64,000 nucleotides of DNA from Alphaproteobacteria bacterium (GTDB lineage Bacteria > Pseudomonadota > Alphaproteobacteria > Caulobacterales > Hyphomonadaceae): contig JAHJYW010000045.1 of NCBI GenBank assembly GCA_018827375.1, positions 248,001 to 312,000 of the forward strand, given 5' to 3'. Shown here piece by piece: positions 43,944-51,894 of the stretch. Position 1 is the first letter of the stretch. Each line of letters opens with the position of its first letter. Both the position numbers and the translations under genes were made by a program. The notes under the pieces were generated by a model, which had not been told where the DNA came from, did not search any database, and was given only the letters and a program-made list of their open reading frames with translations.

Positions 43944-44855
43944 TCAGGCTGGCATTTTCGCCGGCGGGAATGCGCCCGCACGGCTAAGCGATGACGAGAC
44001 CGGATGCTGGAGCACTTTCTCCAGCCAATGTGCGGTGTCGATCAGCTTGCCGAGATCGAGGCCGGTCTCGAAACCGGCCCGTTCCAGCATATAGACCACG
44101 TCTTCGGTGGCCACATTGCCCGTGGCGGCTGGCGCGAACGGACAGCCGCCAATGCCGCCGCAACTCGCGTCAATCACATCCACACCCGCTTCAACGGCCG
44201 CTGCGACATTGGCAAGGCCAGCGCCGCGCGTGTCGTGGAAATGCATGCGCAGGTAAACGTCGGGCGCTTCCATTCGCACCCGCTCAATCGCTGCGCGCAC
44301 GTCCCACGGTGTTGCCACGCCAATCGTATCGCCGAGGGCGAGTTCATTGACGCCCGCACGCTGCGCCTGCGCCGCGAGATTGCCAACGATGGCAAGATCG
44401 ACGTCGCCATCGAACGGATCGCCGAAGGCAACGGAGATGGTCGCTGACAGGGGAATGCCGGCCTCGAGAATAAGCGGGGCGCACTGGGCGAGCATATCGG
44501 CGCTCTCCTGCGGGCTCATGCCCTGATTGCGACGACCAAACGTTTCTCCAGCCACAAGCACGAAATTGATCTCGTCGGCGCCCGCATCAATCGCCCGGCG
44601 CACGCCTTTTTCGTTCAGGGCAAGCGCGATGTGACGCGTCGCTCTGGAACGGTCGACGCCTGCAAATACGGCGGCGGAATCGGCCATTTTCGGCACGGCT
44701 TTCGGATTGACGAAACTGCCGGATTCCATGCGCTGCACGCCCGCCTCTTCCAGGCGCGCAATGAATTCGAGTTTCTGCGAGACGCTGAGGTCGGCCGGAT
44801 CGTTCTGCAATCCGTCGCGCGGGCCGACTTCAACGATATCAATGCGGCGTGTCAT
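43944..44855 (-). CDS. mvaB: Hydroxymethylglutaryl-CoA lyase
   Basis: This 303-aa TIM-barrel lyase cleaves HMG-CoA to acetoacetate and acetyl-CoA, the last step of leucine degradation. Family motifs are EVGPRDGLQND, ESGSFVNPKAVPKMAD, LALGDTIGVATP, HFHDTRGAGLANV and the catalytic-loop cysteine region DASCGGIGGCPFAPAATGN. The gene follows an enoyl-CoA hydratase gene with a 15-nt gap. The pair probably serves branched-chain or related acyl-CoA catabolism. No methylcrotonyl-CoA carboxylase or isovaleryl-CoA dehydrogenase genes are next to it. Confidence 0.95.
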   Translation of the reverse strand: MTRRIDIVEVGPRDGLQNDPADLSVSQKLEFIARLEEAGVQRMESGSFVNPKAVPKMADSAAVFAGVDRSRATRHIALALNEKGVRRAIDAGADEINFVLVAGETFGRRNQGMSPQESADMLAQCAPLILEAGIPLSATISVAFGDPFDGDVDLAIVGNLAAQAQRAGVNELALGDTIGVATPWDVRAAIERVRMEAPDVYLRMHFHDTRGAGLANVAAAVEAGVDVIDASCGGIGGCPFAPAATGNVATEDVVYMLERAGFETGLDLGKLIDTAHWLEKVLQHPVSSSLSRAGAFPPAKMPA

Positions 44856-44870
44856 GATTTCTATTCCTGT

Positions 44871-45701
44871 TTACTTGCCCTGGAAGGCCGGGGCGCGGCG
44901 CTCGACGAAACTCGCCACCCCTTCCTTGAAGTCGAATGTGGTGAAGCTTGCCGCCATTGCATCATCGGCGTCTGCCAGGCTTTCCGAATAGGACTGGAAA
45001 TAGGACGCGCGAACCTGCTTTTTCATCACCGCGACCGAGCGCGGCGACACTTGTGTGGACAGGAACGCGGCAAGGTCCATGACATGCGGCATCAGTTCGT
45101 TTGATGGCAGGGCCTTGTTGACGAGACCAAGATCGGCCGCCTCGGCACCTTTGAAGACGCGCGCCGTAAACAGAAGGTCGAGGGCATTTGCCTCGCCGAC
45201 GAGCCTTGGCAGCAGCCAGCCAATGCCGTGTTCGGCAATCAGGCCGCGCTGGGCGAAGGCAGTTGTGAACTTCGCGTCCTCAGCGGCAAAACGCATGTCC
45301 GCGAAGAGCGTGAAGATGAGGCCGATGCCTGCACAGGGGCCGTTGATGGCCGCTATGATGGGCTTGGGGCAGGCGTAGAGATAGCCAAACCGGCCGTTAT
45401 AGATTTTCTCGAGGCCCTCTGGCGTGCCGCGCTCAACACTTGCTGTCGCCGATTTGGCGCCAGCATCCGTGTCGCCCTGAATGTCCTGCAAATGGTTCAT
45501 GTCGGCGCCCGCGCAGAAGCCCCGTTCTGCACCCGTGACGATGATGCAGCGAACATCCTGATTGTCGCCCGCCGCGCGGATGGCCGTTTCCAGTTCTGCC
45601 TGCATGACCGGCGTCCAGGCATTCAGACGCTCGGGCCGGTTCAGGGTCAGCGTCAGGACGCCATTGTCGAGGGTTTCCAGAATTTGCGTGTAAGCAGACA
45701 T
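44871..45701 (-). CDS. Enoyl-CoA hydratase/isomerase family protein
   Basis: This 276-aa crotonase-fold enzyme shows the nucleotide-binding loop AERGFCAGADMNHLQD and the oxyanion-hole segment NGPCAGIGL. The second catalytic glutamate region is RGLIAEHGIGWLLPRLVG, with Glu in the expected place. Expected activity is hydration of a 2-enoyl-CoA. Being 15 nt upstream of mvaB suggests a substrate in the leucine/HMG-CoA route such as methylglutaconyl-CoA, which is inference. GGAG lies about 10 nt before the ATG. Confidence 0.93.
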   Translation of the reverse strand: MSAYTQILETLDNGVLTLTLNRPERLNAWTPVMQAELETAIRAAGDNQDVRCIIVTGAERGFCAGADMNHLQDIQGDTDAGAKSATASVERGTPEGLEKIYNGRFGYLYACPKPIIAAINGPCAGIGLIFTLFADMRFAAEDAKFTTAFAQRGLIAEHGIGWLLPRLVGEANALDLLFTARVFKGAEAADLGLVNKALPSNELMPHVMDLAAFLSTQVSPRSVAVMKKQVRASYFQSYSESLADADDAMAASFTTFDFKEGVASFVERRAPAFQGK

Positions 45702-45763
45702 GTGCGTTTTCTCCGTGATTTTTGGTGAGTGTAAACGCCTTTCCCGTAAATGCGCAGCCTGAA

Positions 45764-46318
45764 TCAGTTGACCACAGGGCGGGGGTGGTAGCGGTCTGCC
45801 GCCAGCACGCCTTTGAGCAGGCTCGCAGCGAGGGGCGCATCGCCGCGCTGCCTGTGCAGCACCGAGATGTCGCCTGTCGTTTCCGCGACCGCGGCATCGA
45901 CCTGGCTGAAATCGAGCACGTTCGCTTCGCGCAGCTTCCCGAGCAGGTCGTTCTCGGTGATCTTGGCCTTCGCCATCTGGTCGCGCAACATCTCGCCATT
46001 GGCCATGATCAGGCGCGGTTTGTTATTGGTGCTGCCTTCGAAGAGGTCTGAGTGGACACGCAGTGTCGCAACGCCCATCTGCAGCACAAACAGCGCCGCA
46101 AGCGCGACAATGCCCTGCACGAGTGGAGGATCCGGCGCGAGGATAACCGAGGCGAGGACAGAGCCAATCGAAACGGTGACCGCGAAATCGAAACCGCTCA
46201 TCTTGGAAAAACTACGCACGCCGGCAAGGCGCGTCATGACGATCAGCGACAGATACATGGCAGCTGCCGTGATGATGACCATCATAAGTGGGCGCGGGCT
46301 TGATACGATCCATTCCAT
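45764..46318 (-). CDS. DUF421 (YetF-type) membrane protein
   Basis: This 184-aa protein has three N-terminal hydrophobic helices (about 10-30, 44-62 and 68-88) carrying the DUF421 motif MSGFDFAVTVSIGSVLASVIL. A cytoplasmic domain follows (KPRLIMANGEMLRDQMAKA, ITENDLLGKLREANVLDFS), typical of YetF/YdfS-like proteins. Their function is poorly known, with links to spore or envelope physiology in Bacillus. It is divergent from hisI. Confidence 0.9.
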   Translation of the reverse strand: MEWIVSSPRPLMMVIITAAAMYLSLIVMTRLAGVRSFSKMSGFDFAVTVSIGSVLASVILAPDPPLVQGIVALAALFVLQMGVATLRVHSDLFEGSTNNKPRLIMANGEMLRDQMAKAKITENDLLGKLREANVLDFSQVDAAVAETTGDISVLHRQRGDAPLAASLLKGVLAADRYHPRPVVN

Positions 46319-46408
46319 GATTGAATTCCCCTCTGTTGCAGACCAAGCGCATCATTCCGGTCGCGGTTCCGCTGGCGCGCCCGGCTGACCTGACTTATGG
46401 AGGGTTTC

Positions 46409-46810
46409 ATGACCGATTATTCTCCGCCCCTCACCGGTACGGCCCAGGATGAAACCCGCGAGCTGCGCCCGAAATTCAATGCTGACGGCCTGATTGCCGC
46501 CATCGCGCAGGATGCGACCAGCGGCGAAGTGCTGATGCTGGCCTGGATGAACGCGGAGGCATTGGCGGCGACCATTGCAACCGGGCGCGCCACCTATTGG
46601 TCGCGCTCGCGGAGTGCACTCTGGGTAAAGGGCGAGACATCAGGCCACGTACAGAATGTGGTCGAAGTGCGGGTTGATTGCGATCAGGACGCAGTACTTC
46701 TGCGCGTCAACCAGACGGGCGGGGCGTGCCATACGGGTCGCGGCAGCTGTTTCTATCGCGTCGTCGAGCCGAACGGGCAGGCGCTTTCACTGGACGCGCA
46801 GACCGACTAG
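46409..46810 (+). CDS. hisI: Phosphoribosyl-AMP cyclohydrolase
   Basis: HisI opens the ring of phosphoribosyl-AMP in the third step of histidine synthesis. This 133-aa single-domain form lacks the HisE pyrophosphohydrolase fusion. Signatures are [36 protein letters not shown], the Mg-binding aspartates in [13 protein letters not shown], and zinc cysteines in [13 protein letters not shown]. The ATG at 46409 is preferred because GGAGGG lies 5 nt upstream; another in-frame ATG at 46397 contains that ribosome-binding site. It stands alone, with no other his genes nearby. Confidence 0.96.
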   Translation: MTDYSPPLTGTAQDETRELRPKFNADGLIAAIAQDATSGEVLMLAWMNAEALAATIATGRATYWSRSRSALWVKGETSGHVQNVVEVRVDCDQDAVLLRVNQTGGACHTGRGSCFYRVVEPNGQALSLDAQTD

Positions 46811-46846
46811 GCTTAGCCGTTGAGACTGCAAAACAAGGGGATATCC

Positions 46847-47737
46847 ATGCGCCTGAGACATTTGATGATCGCTGCTTCAACCGCGGCCCTGCTGGCCGCC
46901 TGCGCGCCGAAAACGCCGGCGCCAGCGCCTGAGGCCGCGGCGCCTGAAGCAGAAGTGGAAACGGTCGAGGCTGAAGCGCCGCTGCACGTAGACGTGATCG
47001 ATTGCGGCACGATCAAGGTGTCGGACCTCGATATCTTCTCGTCCGCGGGCGACTATGCAGGCGTGAGCGACACGCTGACCGACAGCTGTTTCCTCGTGAA
47101 GCACCCGAACGGCATCCTGCTCTGGGATCTTGGCCTCCCGGGCATGCTGGTCGGCAATGGCGAAAACACCCAGGGCGTCTTCACCGTCTCGCTTGATACG
47201 TCGCTGACGGAGAAGCTGGCCGACCTCGGCGTGGTGCCCTCGGAAATCAACTATGTCGCCATCTCGCACAGTCACTTCGACCATACGGGGCAGATCGATC
47301 AGGTTCAGGGCTCGACCTGGCTGGTCAATCAGAAGGAAAAGGACGCCATGTTCCCGCCGGACGGTTCGGCGCCTTACGACCCAAGCCTAGCGCCGACATT
47401 CGCCATGTTCAGCCCGATGGAACAGCAGGTGATCGGTGATGAATATGACGTGTTCGGCGACGGATCCGTCGTGATCTTTCAGACGCCCGGCCACACCCCC
47501 GGCCATTCGTCGCTCCAGCTGATGATGCCGGAAAGCGGACCGGTCCTGCTGACCGGCGATCTCTACCACCGCAAGGAAAGCCGCGAACTGAAGCGCGTAC
47601 CCCGCTTCAACTTTGATGAAGCCGAGACGCTTGCCTCCATGGATGCGTTCGAGGCCCGCGCCGAGCGCCTTGGTGCCAAGGTCATAATCCAGCACGAGCC
47701 GGATGATATCGAAGCGCTCAACGGCGAAATCCGCTAG
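46847..47737 (+). CDS. Metallo-beta-lactamase-fold hydrolase, lactonase-like lipoprotein
   Basis: This 296-aa protein has lipobox LAAC (MIAASTAALLAACAPK) and an Ala/Pro/Glu linker. A metallo-beta-lactamase domain follows with HSHFDHTG (His141, His143, Asp145, His146) and the later His in TPGHTPGHSSLQL and QHEP. The arrangement VDVIDCGTIKVSDLDIFS at the start of the domain is typical of AiiA/AttM-type N-acyl-homoserine lactonases and related lactonases, so a periplasmic lactone hydrolase is plausible but not proven. AAGGGG lies upstream of the ATG. It converges with the FAD enzyme gene with a 4-nt gap. Confidence 0.87.
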   Translation: MRLRHLMIAASTAALLAACAPKTPAPAPEAAAPEAEVETVEAEAPLHVDVIDCGTIKVSDLDIFSSAGDYAGVSDTLTDSCFLVKHPNGILLWDLGLPGMLVGNGENTQGVFTVSLDTSLTEKLADLGVVPSEINYVAISHSHFDHTGQIDQVQGSTWLVNQKEKDAMFPPDGSAPYDPSLAPTFAMFSPMEQQVIGDEYDVFGDGSVVIFQTPGHTPGHSSLQLMMPESGPVLLTGDLYHRKESRELKRVPRFNFDEAETLASMDAFEARAERLGAKVIIQHEPDDIEALNGEIR

Positions 47738-47741
47738 GTCT

Positions 47742-48998
47742 TTAGGGCGCGTCGGTATCGCCGGGAAAGGCGAAAATCGACGCGTCCGGGTCCGGCTTGC
47801 CTGAAATCGCTGCGGCGACAATTTCCGCCCCGATGACGCTGAACGTGATGCCATTGCCGCCAAAGCCCATCAGGGCGTGAACATTCGTTTGGCCGGGCAC
47901 AGGGCCAAGGAAGGGCAGGCCTGTCGTCGATTCGCCGAATGCGGCGGCCCAGCGATGTGACGGCGGATAGAGCGCCACGCCTGTCAGCGCCTCAAACTTC
48001 TTCACCAGTGTCGCGACCTTGCGCTCCAGCTTTACAGCGTTCATGTGGCCGGTCTCGAAGGGTTCATCTTCGCCGCCAATGACGACGTGGCCATCCGTAT
48101 GCGTGCGGAAATAGAGATAGGGGTCTGACCCCTCCCACACGATGTGATTGTCCAGCCAATCGGGCAGCTTGCTGCGCGGCCGCGCCGCGATGGCCCAGGT
48201 TGAGATAATCCGGTGCTCGCGGCTTTCCAGCGACTTGAGAAATTCATAGCCCGTGCAGAAGACGGCATGGCCGCAGGTCAGGATCTGGCCATTGGACAAG
48301 GTTACGGCGGCTTGAGCGCCGGTGGCCACGAAATCGCAGACTTCCATCGGAGACACGATTTCCAGTCCTGAATCCATGGCGCGCCGAAGCAGGCCTGCAG
48401 TCAGACGCGCGGGATCAGCGGAGGCAGACGGTTCGCTGAGGAGCGCGCCGGTACGGTCCATCCCATAGGTATCGCGCAATTCCTGCGCAGGTATGAAGCG
48501 GGAGATCAGCCCCGCCGCCTCACGCGCTTTTTGCTCCGTCTGCAGTGCGCGGAAACCGAATTCATCTCCAGCCAGGTAAAGCGCAGGCTTTTCGGTGTAC
48601 CCACAGGGGATGTTTTCCAGCCTGACAATCTCACCCAGACGCTGAACTGCCTTTGCAGAGCGCTTCCATGCGCGGACGGCTTGTTCTTCGCCGATCATCT
48701 CTGACAGTTTGGTGAGCGGCCTGTCGATCTCGTACTGGATCATCGCCGTGCTGGCAGGTGTGGAGCCCGTTACCGGCGGACGACGGTCGATCAGCAGGAC
48801 GCGGCGTTTGCCGTCGCACAAGTGCCAGGCCGTGAGCGCGCCGCTGATGCCGGATCCAGCAATTATGACATCATAGGTCGCATGCTTGGGTTTCTGGCGA
48901 ACTGCCAGCTTCGGCGGCCCTTCGGCCAGCCAGAGCGGCTGTCCCGTGCGCAGGTCGCGCTTTTCTGTTTCAGTGTGTGAATCTGCTGCGTCTGCCAT
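47742..48998 (-). CDS. FAD-dependent oxidoreductase (DAO/DadA family)
   Basis: This 418-aa flavoprotein has the N-terminal FAD motif DVIIAGSGISGALTAWHL, a substrate domain and the C-terminal GFGGNGITFSVIGAEI region typical of D-amino-acid oxidase/glycine oxidase-like enzymes. A 45-residue N-terminal extension precedes the Rossmann fold. The substrate is unknown; glycerol-3-phosphate, amino acids and amines are all possible in the family. The ATG at 48998 has AGGGAG upstream. A long inverted repeat lies 48-87 nt upstream of it. Confidence 0.9.
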   Translation of the reverse strand: MADAADSHTETEKRDLRTGQPLWLAEGPPKLAVRQKPKHATYDVIIAGSGISGALTAWHLCDGKRRVLLIDRRPPVTGSTPASTAMIQYEIDRPLTKLSEMIGEEQAVRAWKRSAKAVQRLGEIVRLENIPCGYTEKPALYLAGDEFGFRALQTEQKAREAAGLISRFIPAQELRDTYGMDRTGALLSEPSASADPARLTAGLLRRAMDSGLEIVSPMEVCDFVATGAQAAVTLSNGQILTCGHAVFCTGYEFLKSLESREHRIISTWAIAARPRSKLPDWLDNHIVWEGSDPYLYFRTHTDGHVVIGGEDEPFETGHMNAVKLERKVATLVKKFEALTGVALYPPSHRWAAAFGESTTGLPFLGPVPGQTNVHALMGFGGNGITFSVIGAEIVAAAISGKPDPDASIFAFPGDTDAP

Positions 48999-49045
48999 GC
49001 GAACTCCCTGCGCGCGGGGGTCGGGAAGCTTCGCGCGAAGGAGAG

Positions 49046-49085
49046 ATACGGGCAAGCCGCCAACAGGTTCACGACCTGCCCGTAT
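49046..49085. repeat. Inverted repeat upstream of the FAD oxidoreductase gene
   Basis: ATACGGGCA (49046-49054) pairs perfectly with TGCCCGTAT (49077-49085) across a 22-nt loop. The loop contains a competing inner repeat (CAGGT at 49064-49068 with ACCTG at 49074-49078). It lies between the acyl-CoA dehydrogenase stop and the FAD gene start, both on the minus strand. It could be a terminator with a poor T-run or a regulatory hairpin. Confidence 0.5.
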
Positions 49086-49099
49086 TTATTTGGCTCGGT

Positions 49100-50800
49100 T
49101 CAGTTCCCGCTTTCGAGCAGGCGCCGGGCAATGACCATGGCCTGTACTTCGCCGGCGCCCTCGAAGATGTTGAGGATGCGCGCGTCGGCCAGGAGGCGGC
49201 TGATCGGGTATTCGACAGCGAAGCCATTACCGCCATGGATTTGCAGCGCATTATCGGCGGCTGCCCACGCAACGCGTGCGGCGAGCAGTTTCGCCATGCC
49301 CGCCTCAAGATCGCAGCGCTTGTCGGCATCTTTCTGCCGCGCCGAGAAATAGGTCAGCTGGCGCACGCCGATCAGTTCGGCAGCCATCATGACCAGCTTG
49401 TTCGACACGCGCGGGAAACTGTAGATCGAATGACCGAACTGGTTGCGATCCAGCGCATATTTGAGGCCGATCTCGAACGCGTTCTGCGTGACACCGATGC
49501 CGCGTGCAGCCGTCTGGATACGTGCGCTTTCGAACGTGGCCATCAGCTGGCGGAAGCCCTGGCCTTCAACGCCGCCGAGCAGGTTCTCCGATTTCACGCG
49601 GAAATCGTCAAAGCCGATCTCGTATTCCTTCATGCCGCGATAACCGATCACTTCGATCTCGCCGCCAGTCATGCCCGTGGCCGGGAAGGGGTTGGCATCG
49701 TCGCCGCGTGGTTTCTCGGCAAGGAACATCGACAGGCCTGAGAAATTGTTCGTGGCCGGATCGGTGCGGGCGAGCACGGTCATCACATCGGCGCGGACCG
49801 GGTGGGTGATCCATGTCTTGTTCCCGGTGATGGCGTACTCGCTGCCATCATCGGTTTTCACTGCGCGCGTACGCAGGCTGCCGAGGTCCGAGCCCGTGTT
49901 CGGCTCTGTGAAAACGGCTGTCGGCAGGATTTCACCGCTGGCAATCTTGGGCAGCCATTGCGTTTTCTGGTCGTCCGTGCCGCCGATCAGGATCAGTTCA
50001 GCCGCAATCTCGCTGCGTGTGCCGAGCGAGCCGGTCCCGATATAGCCGCGTGAAAGTTCTTCAGAGACAACACACATGGCAATCTTGCCCATGCCGAAGC
50101 CGCCGAATTCTTCCGGGATGGTCAGGCCGAACACGCCCAGCTCCGCCATCTCGCTGACCACATCCATCGGGATATAGTCATTGCGGATATGCCAGCCATG
50201 GGCGTGCGGCTTGATCTTGTCGCTGGCGAATTTCGCGAATTGCTCGCGCACCATGGTCATGGTCTCGTCGAGACCTGTCTCCTCCACCGTATTGCGGCTG
50301 AGCGCATCCGGCAGCAACTTGGCGGCAGCGGCCATAGAGTGAGTTGTCTTGCCCTCGAGAATGAAGTGTTTGACCACCGGTGTCTCGAACAGGGCGTCGG
50401 CTTCCTTGAGCGCGCCGAGTTCATGCGGGCGGATCGTTTCGCCCTGGTTCATCGGGATACCGCTGACAATCTGGGCCAGGTATTCGCTGAACAGGATTTG
50501 CGAGAGGAGGCCTTCAATCTCGCCGAACTTGCCTTCGGCATCGATCCGCGCGGCCCATTCGGAGGTCTGACGCAGCGTTTCAAGATAGGTCGCCAGCCAG
50601 GCGAGGCCGTGTGCCATGTGCTGTTCACGTTCCAGCGCCTTGCGGTCCGGCTTGCCGTCGGGTGTTAACAGTTGAGCTGAAGCGGCACGCGTTGCCGCAT
50701 CCACATAGGCTTCAAGCGCCGTTACGGCAGTTGCCATCGCGGGCAGAAGCCCAGCCATGACAGGGGATTTCTCGAGTGTTTCGCCAACAGCGCCGTCCAT
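49100..50800 (-). CDS. mcd: Acyl-CoA dehydrogenase, probable (2S)-methylsuccinyl-CoA dehydrogenase
   Basis: This 566-aa flavoprotein has an unusual N-terminal helical extension of about 165 residues (HMAHGLAWLATYLETLRQ, SGIPMNQGETIRPHE) before the acyl-CoA dehydrogenase fold. The fold shows LGVFGLTIPEEFGGFGM, FTEPNTGSDLGSL, GNKTWITHPVRADV, QIHGGNGFAVEYPISRL and the catalytic-loop IFEGAGEVQAMV. From memory, that extension matches Mcd of the ethylmalonyl-CoA pathway, used to assimilate acetyl-CoA without glyoxylate shunt enzymes. The start ATG at 50800 has GGAGG 5 nt upstream. No other pathway gene (ccr, ecm, mcl) is in the window. Confidence 0.85.
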   Translation of the reverse strand: MDGAVGETLEKSPVMAGLLPAMATAVTALEAYVDAATRAASAQLLTPDGKPDRKALEREQHMAHGLAWLATYLETLRQTSEWAARIDAEGKFGEIEGLLSQILFSEYLAQIVSGIPMNQGETIRPHELGALKEADALFETPVVKHFILEGKTTHSMAAAAKLLPDALSRNTVEETGLDETMTMVREQFAKFASDKIKPHAHGWHIRNDYIPMDVVSEMAELGVFGLTIPEEFGGFGMGKIAMCVVSEELSRGYIGTGSLGTRSEIAAELILIGGTDDQKTQWLPKIASGEILPTAVFTEPNTGSDLGSLRTRAVKTDDGSEYAITGNKTWITHPVRADVMTVLARTDPATNNFSGLSMFLAEKPRGDDANPFPATGMTGGEIEVIGYRGMKEYEIGFDDFRVKSENLLGGVEGQGFRQLMATFESARIQTAARGIGVTQNAFEIGLKYALDRNQFGHSIYSFPRVSNKLVMMAAELIGVRQLTYFSARQKDADKRCDLEAGMAKLLAARVAWAAADNALQIHGGNGFAVEYPISRLLADARILNIFEGAGEVQAMVIARRLLESGN

Positions 50801-50894
50801 AATATCCTCCACGATCTTTGGTCGTTTTGCTTAGTATAGTGCGATGCATGCAAGAGTCATGGCATGTTTGTGCGGTGCAACAACGCAGGCGCGC

Positions 50895-51707
50895 CTACAC
50901 CTCGGTTCGGCGGTAGCGTTTGGACTGCGCGCCGACCATCGCCCGGCCGATCGGCTCGGGCAGGATGCGGGTGAGGGTGGCCAGCGCCTTGTTGGCGCCG
51001 CCGGGCACTATGACGGGTTCCCCGCGATTAACCGCGTCTATGCCCGCCTTCACAACAGGGGCAGCTTCCATCCACATCCATTTCGGCATCTTGTTCGTGT
51101 CCTCGCGCGTGCCATTCACATCGTGGAACTCGCTCCAGGTGAAGCCGGGGCAGAGCGCCGTGCAATGGATGTCTGTCTGGCCTGACGCGACGCACTCGGC
51201 ATTGAGGCTTTCCGAGAACTTGATCATGGCCGCCTTGACGCTCGCGTAAAGCGTGTGGCCGGCGCTGCCAGCTGCATAGCCCGCGAGTGAGGCAACGTTG
51301 ATGATCCGACCATACCTGCGCTCGGCCATGCCGGGCAAAACCTTGTGGGCAAGCTCTACCGGGGCGGTGTAGAGCACGCGCATGAAGGCCGCCTGTTCGT
51401 CCCATGATGTATTGAAGAATGTACCCGGCAGACCATAGCCGGCATTGTTGACCAGCGCATCCACGTGGCGCCCTTTGGTCTCAAGGGTCGACAGGATCGC
51501 GTCGACGGCGTCAGGCAGGGCAAGGTCCTGGGCAATCGTGATTGCAGATATCCCGTGCGCCGTCTCCAGTTCCTGAGCGAGGGCGTCCAATCGATCCGTG
51601 CGGCGGGCTGTCAGCGCCAGGTCCCACCCAAGCGCCGCATACTGACGAGCAAACTCTGCACCAATGCCTGCAGAGGCGCCTGTGATAAGACAAAGTCTTC
51701 GTGCCAT
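50895..51707 (-). CDS. SDR-family oxidoreductase
   Basis: This 270-aa short-chain dehydrogenase has LITGASAGIGAEFARQYAA at the N-terminus, LVNNAGYGLPGTF, Ser in NVASLAGYAAGSAG and the catalytic YASVK. The following CPGFTWSEFHDVNG and basic tail KRYRRTEV are seen in a subgroup of long-lived oxidoreductases of unknown substrate. It is divergent from the TonB-dependent receptor gene. A palindromic site lies 22 nt upstream of its start. Confidence 0.9.
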   Translation of the reverse strand: MARRLCLITGASAGIGAEFARQYAALGWDLALTARRTDRLDALAQELETAHGISAITIAQDLALPDAVDAILSTLETKGRHVDALVNNAGYGLPGTFFNTSWDEQAAFMRVLYTAPVELAHKVLPGMAERRYGRIINVASLAGYAAGSAGHTLYASVKAAMIKFSESLNAECVASGQTDIHCTALCPGFTWSEFHDVNGTREDTNKMPKWMWMEAAPVVKAGIDAVNRGEPVIVPGGANKALATLTRILPEPIGRAMVGAQSKRYRRTEV

Positions 51708-51729
51708 CGGTAATACTTTCGGCTGAGTG

Positions 51730-51743
51730 TGACATCAGTGTCA
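51730..51743. promoter_or_regulatory. Possible operator upstream of the SDR gene
   Basis: TGACA-TCAG-TGTCA is a perfect 5-bp inverted repeat centred about 29 nt upstream of the SDR start codon, in the intergenic region shared with the divergent TonB-dependent receptor gene. The regulator is unknown and no regulator gene is adjacent. Such a short palindrome can arise by chance. Confidence 0.25.
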
Positions 51744-51894
51744 TAATTACAACATGCCGGATGGAAAAGGTTCCGTCCACTTGTGCTTTTTCCGGAGCTG
51801 CACACTTTATTTGCTAATCGGGGCCCAAAGCCGGGCAAGGTTAAAGTGGACTCTCAATGGCGGGAGTCACGCTTAGTCAAGGAGGACTATTATC

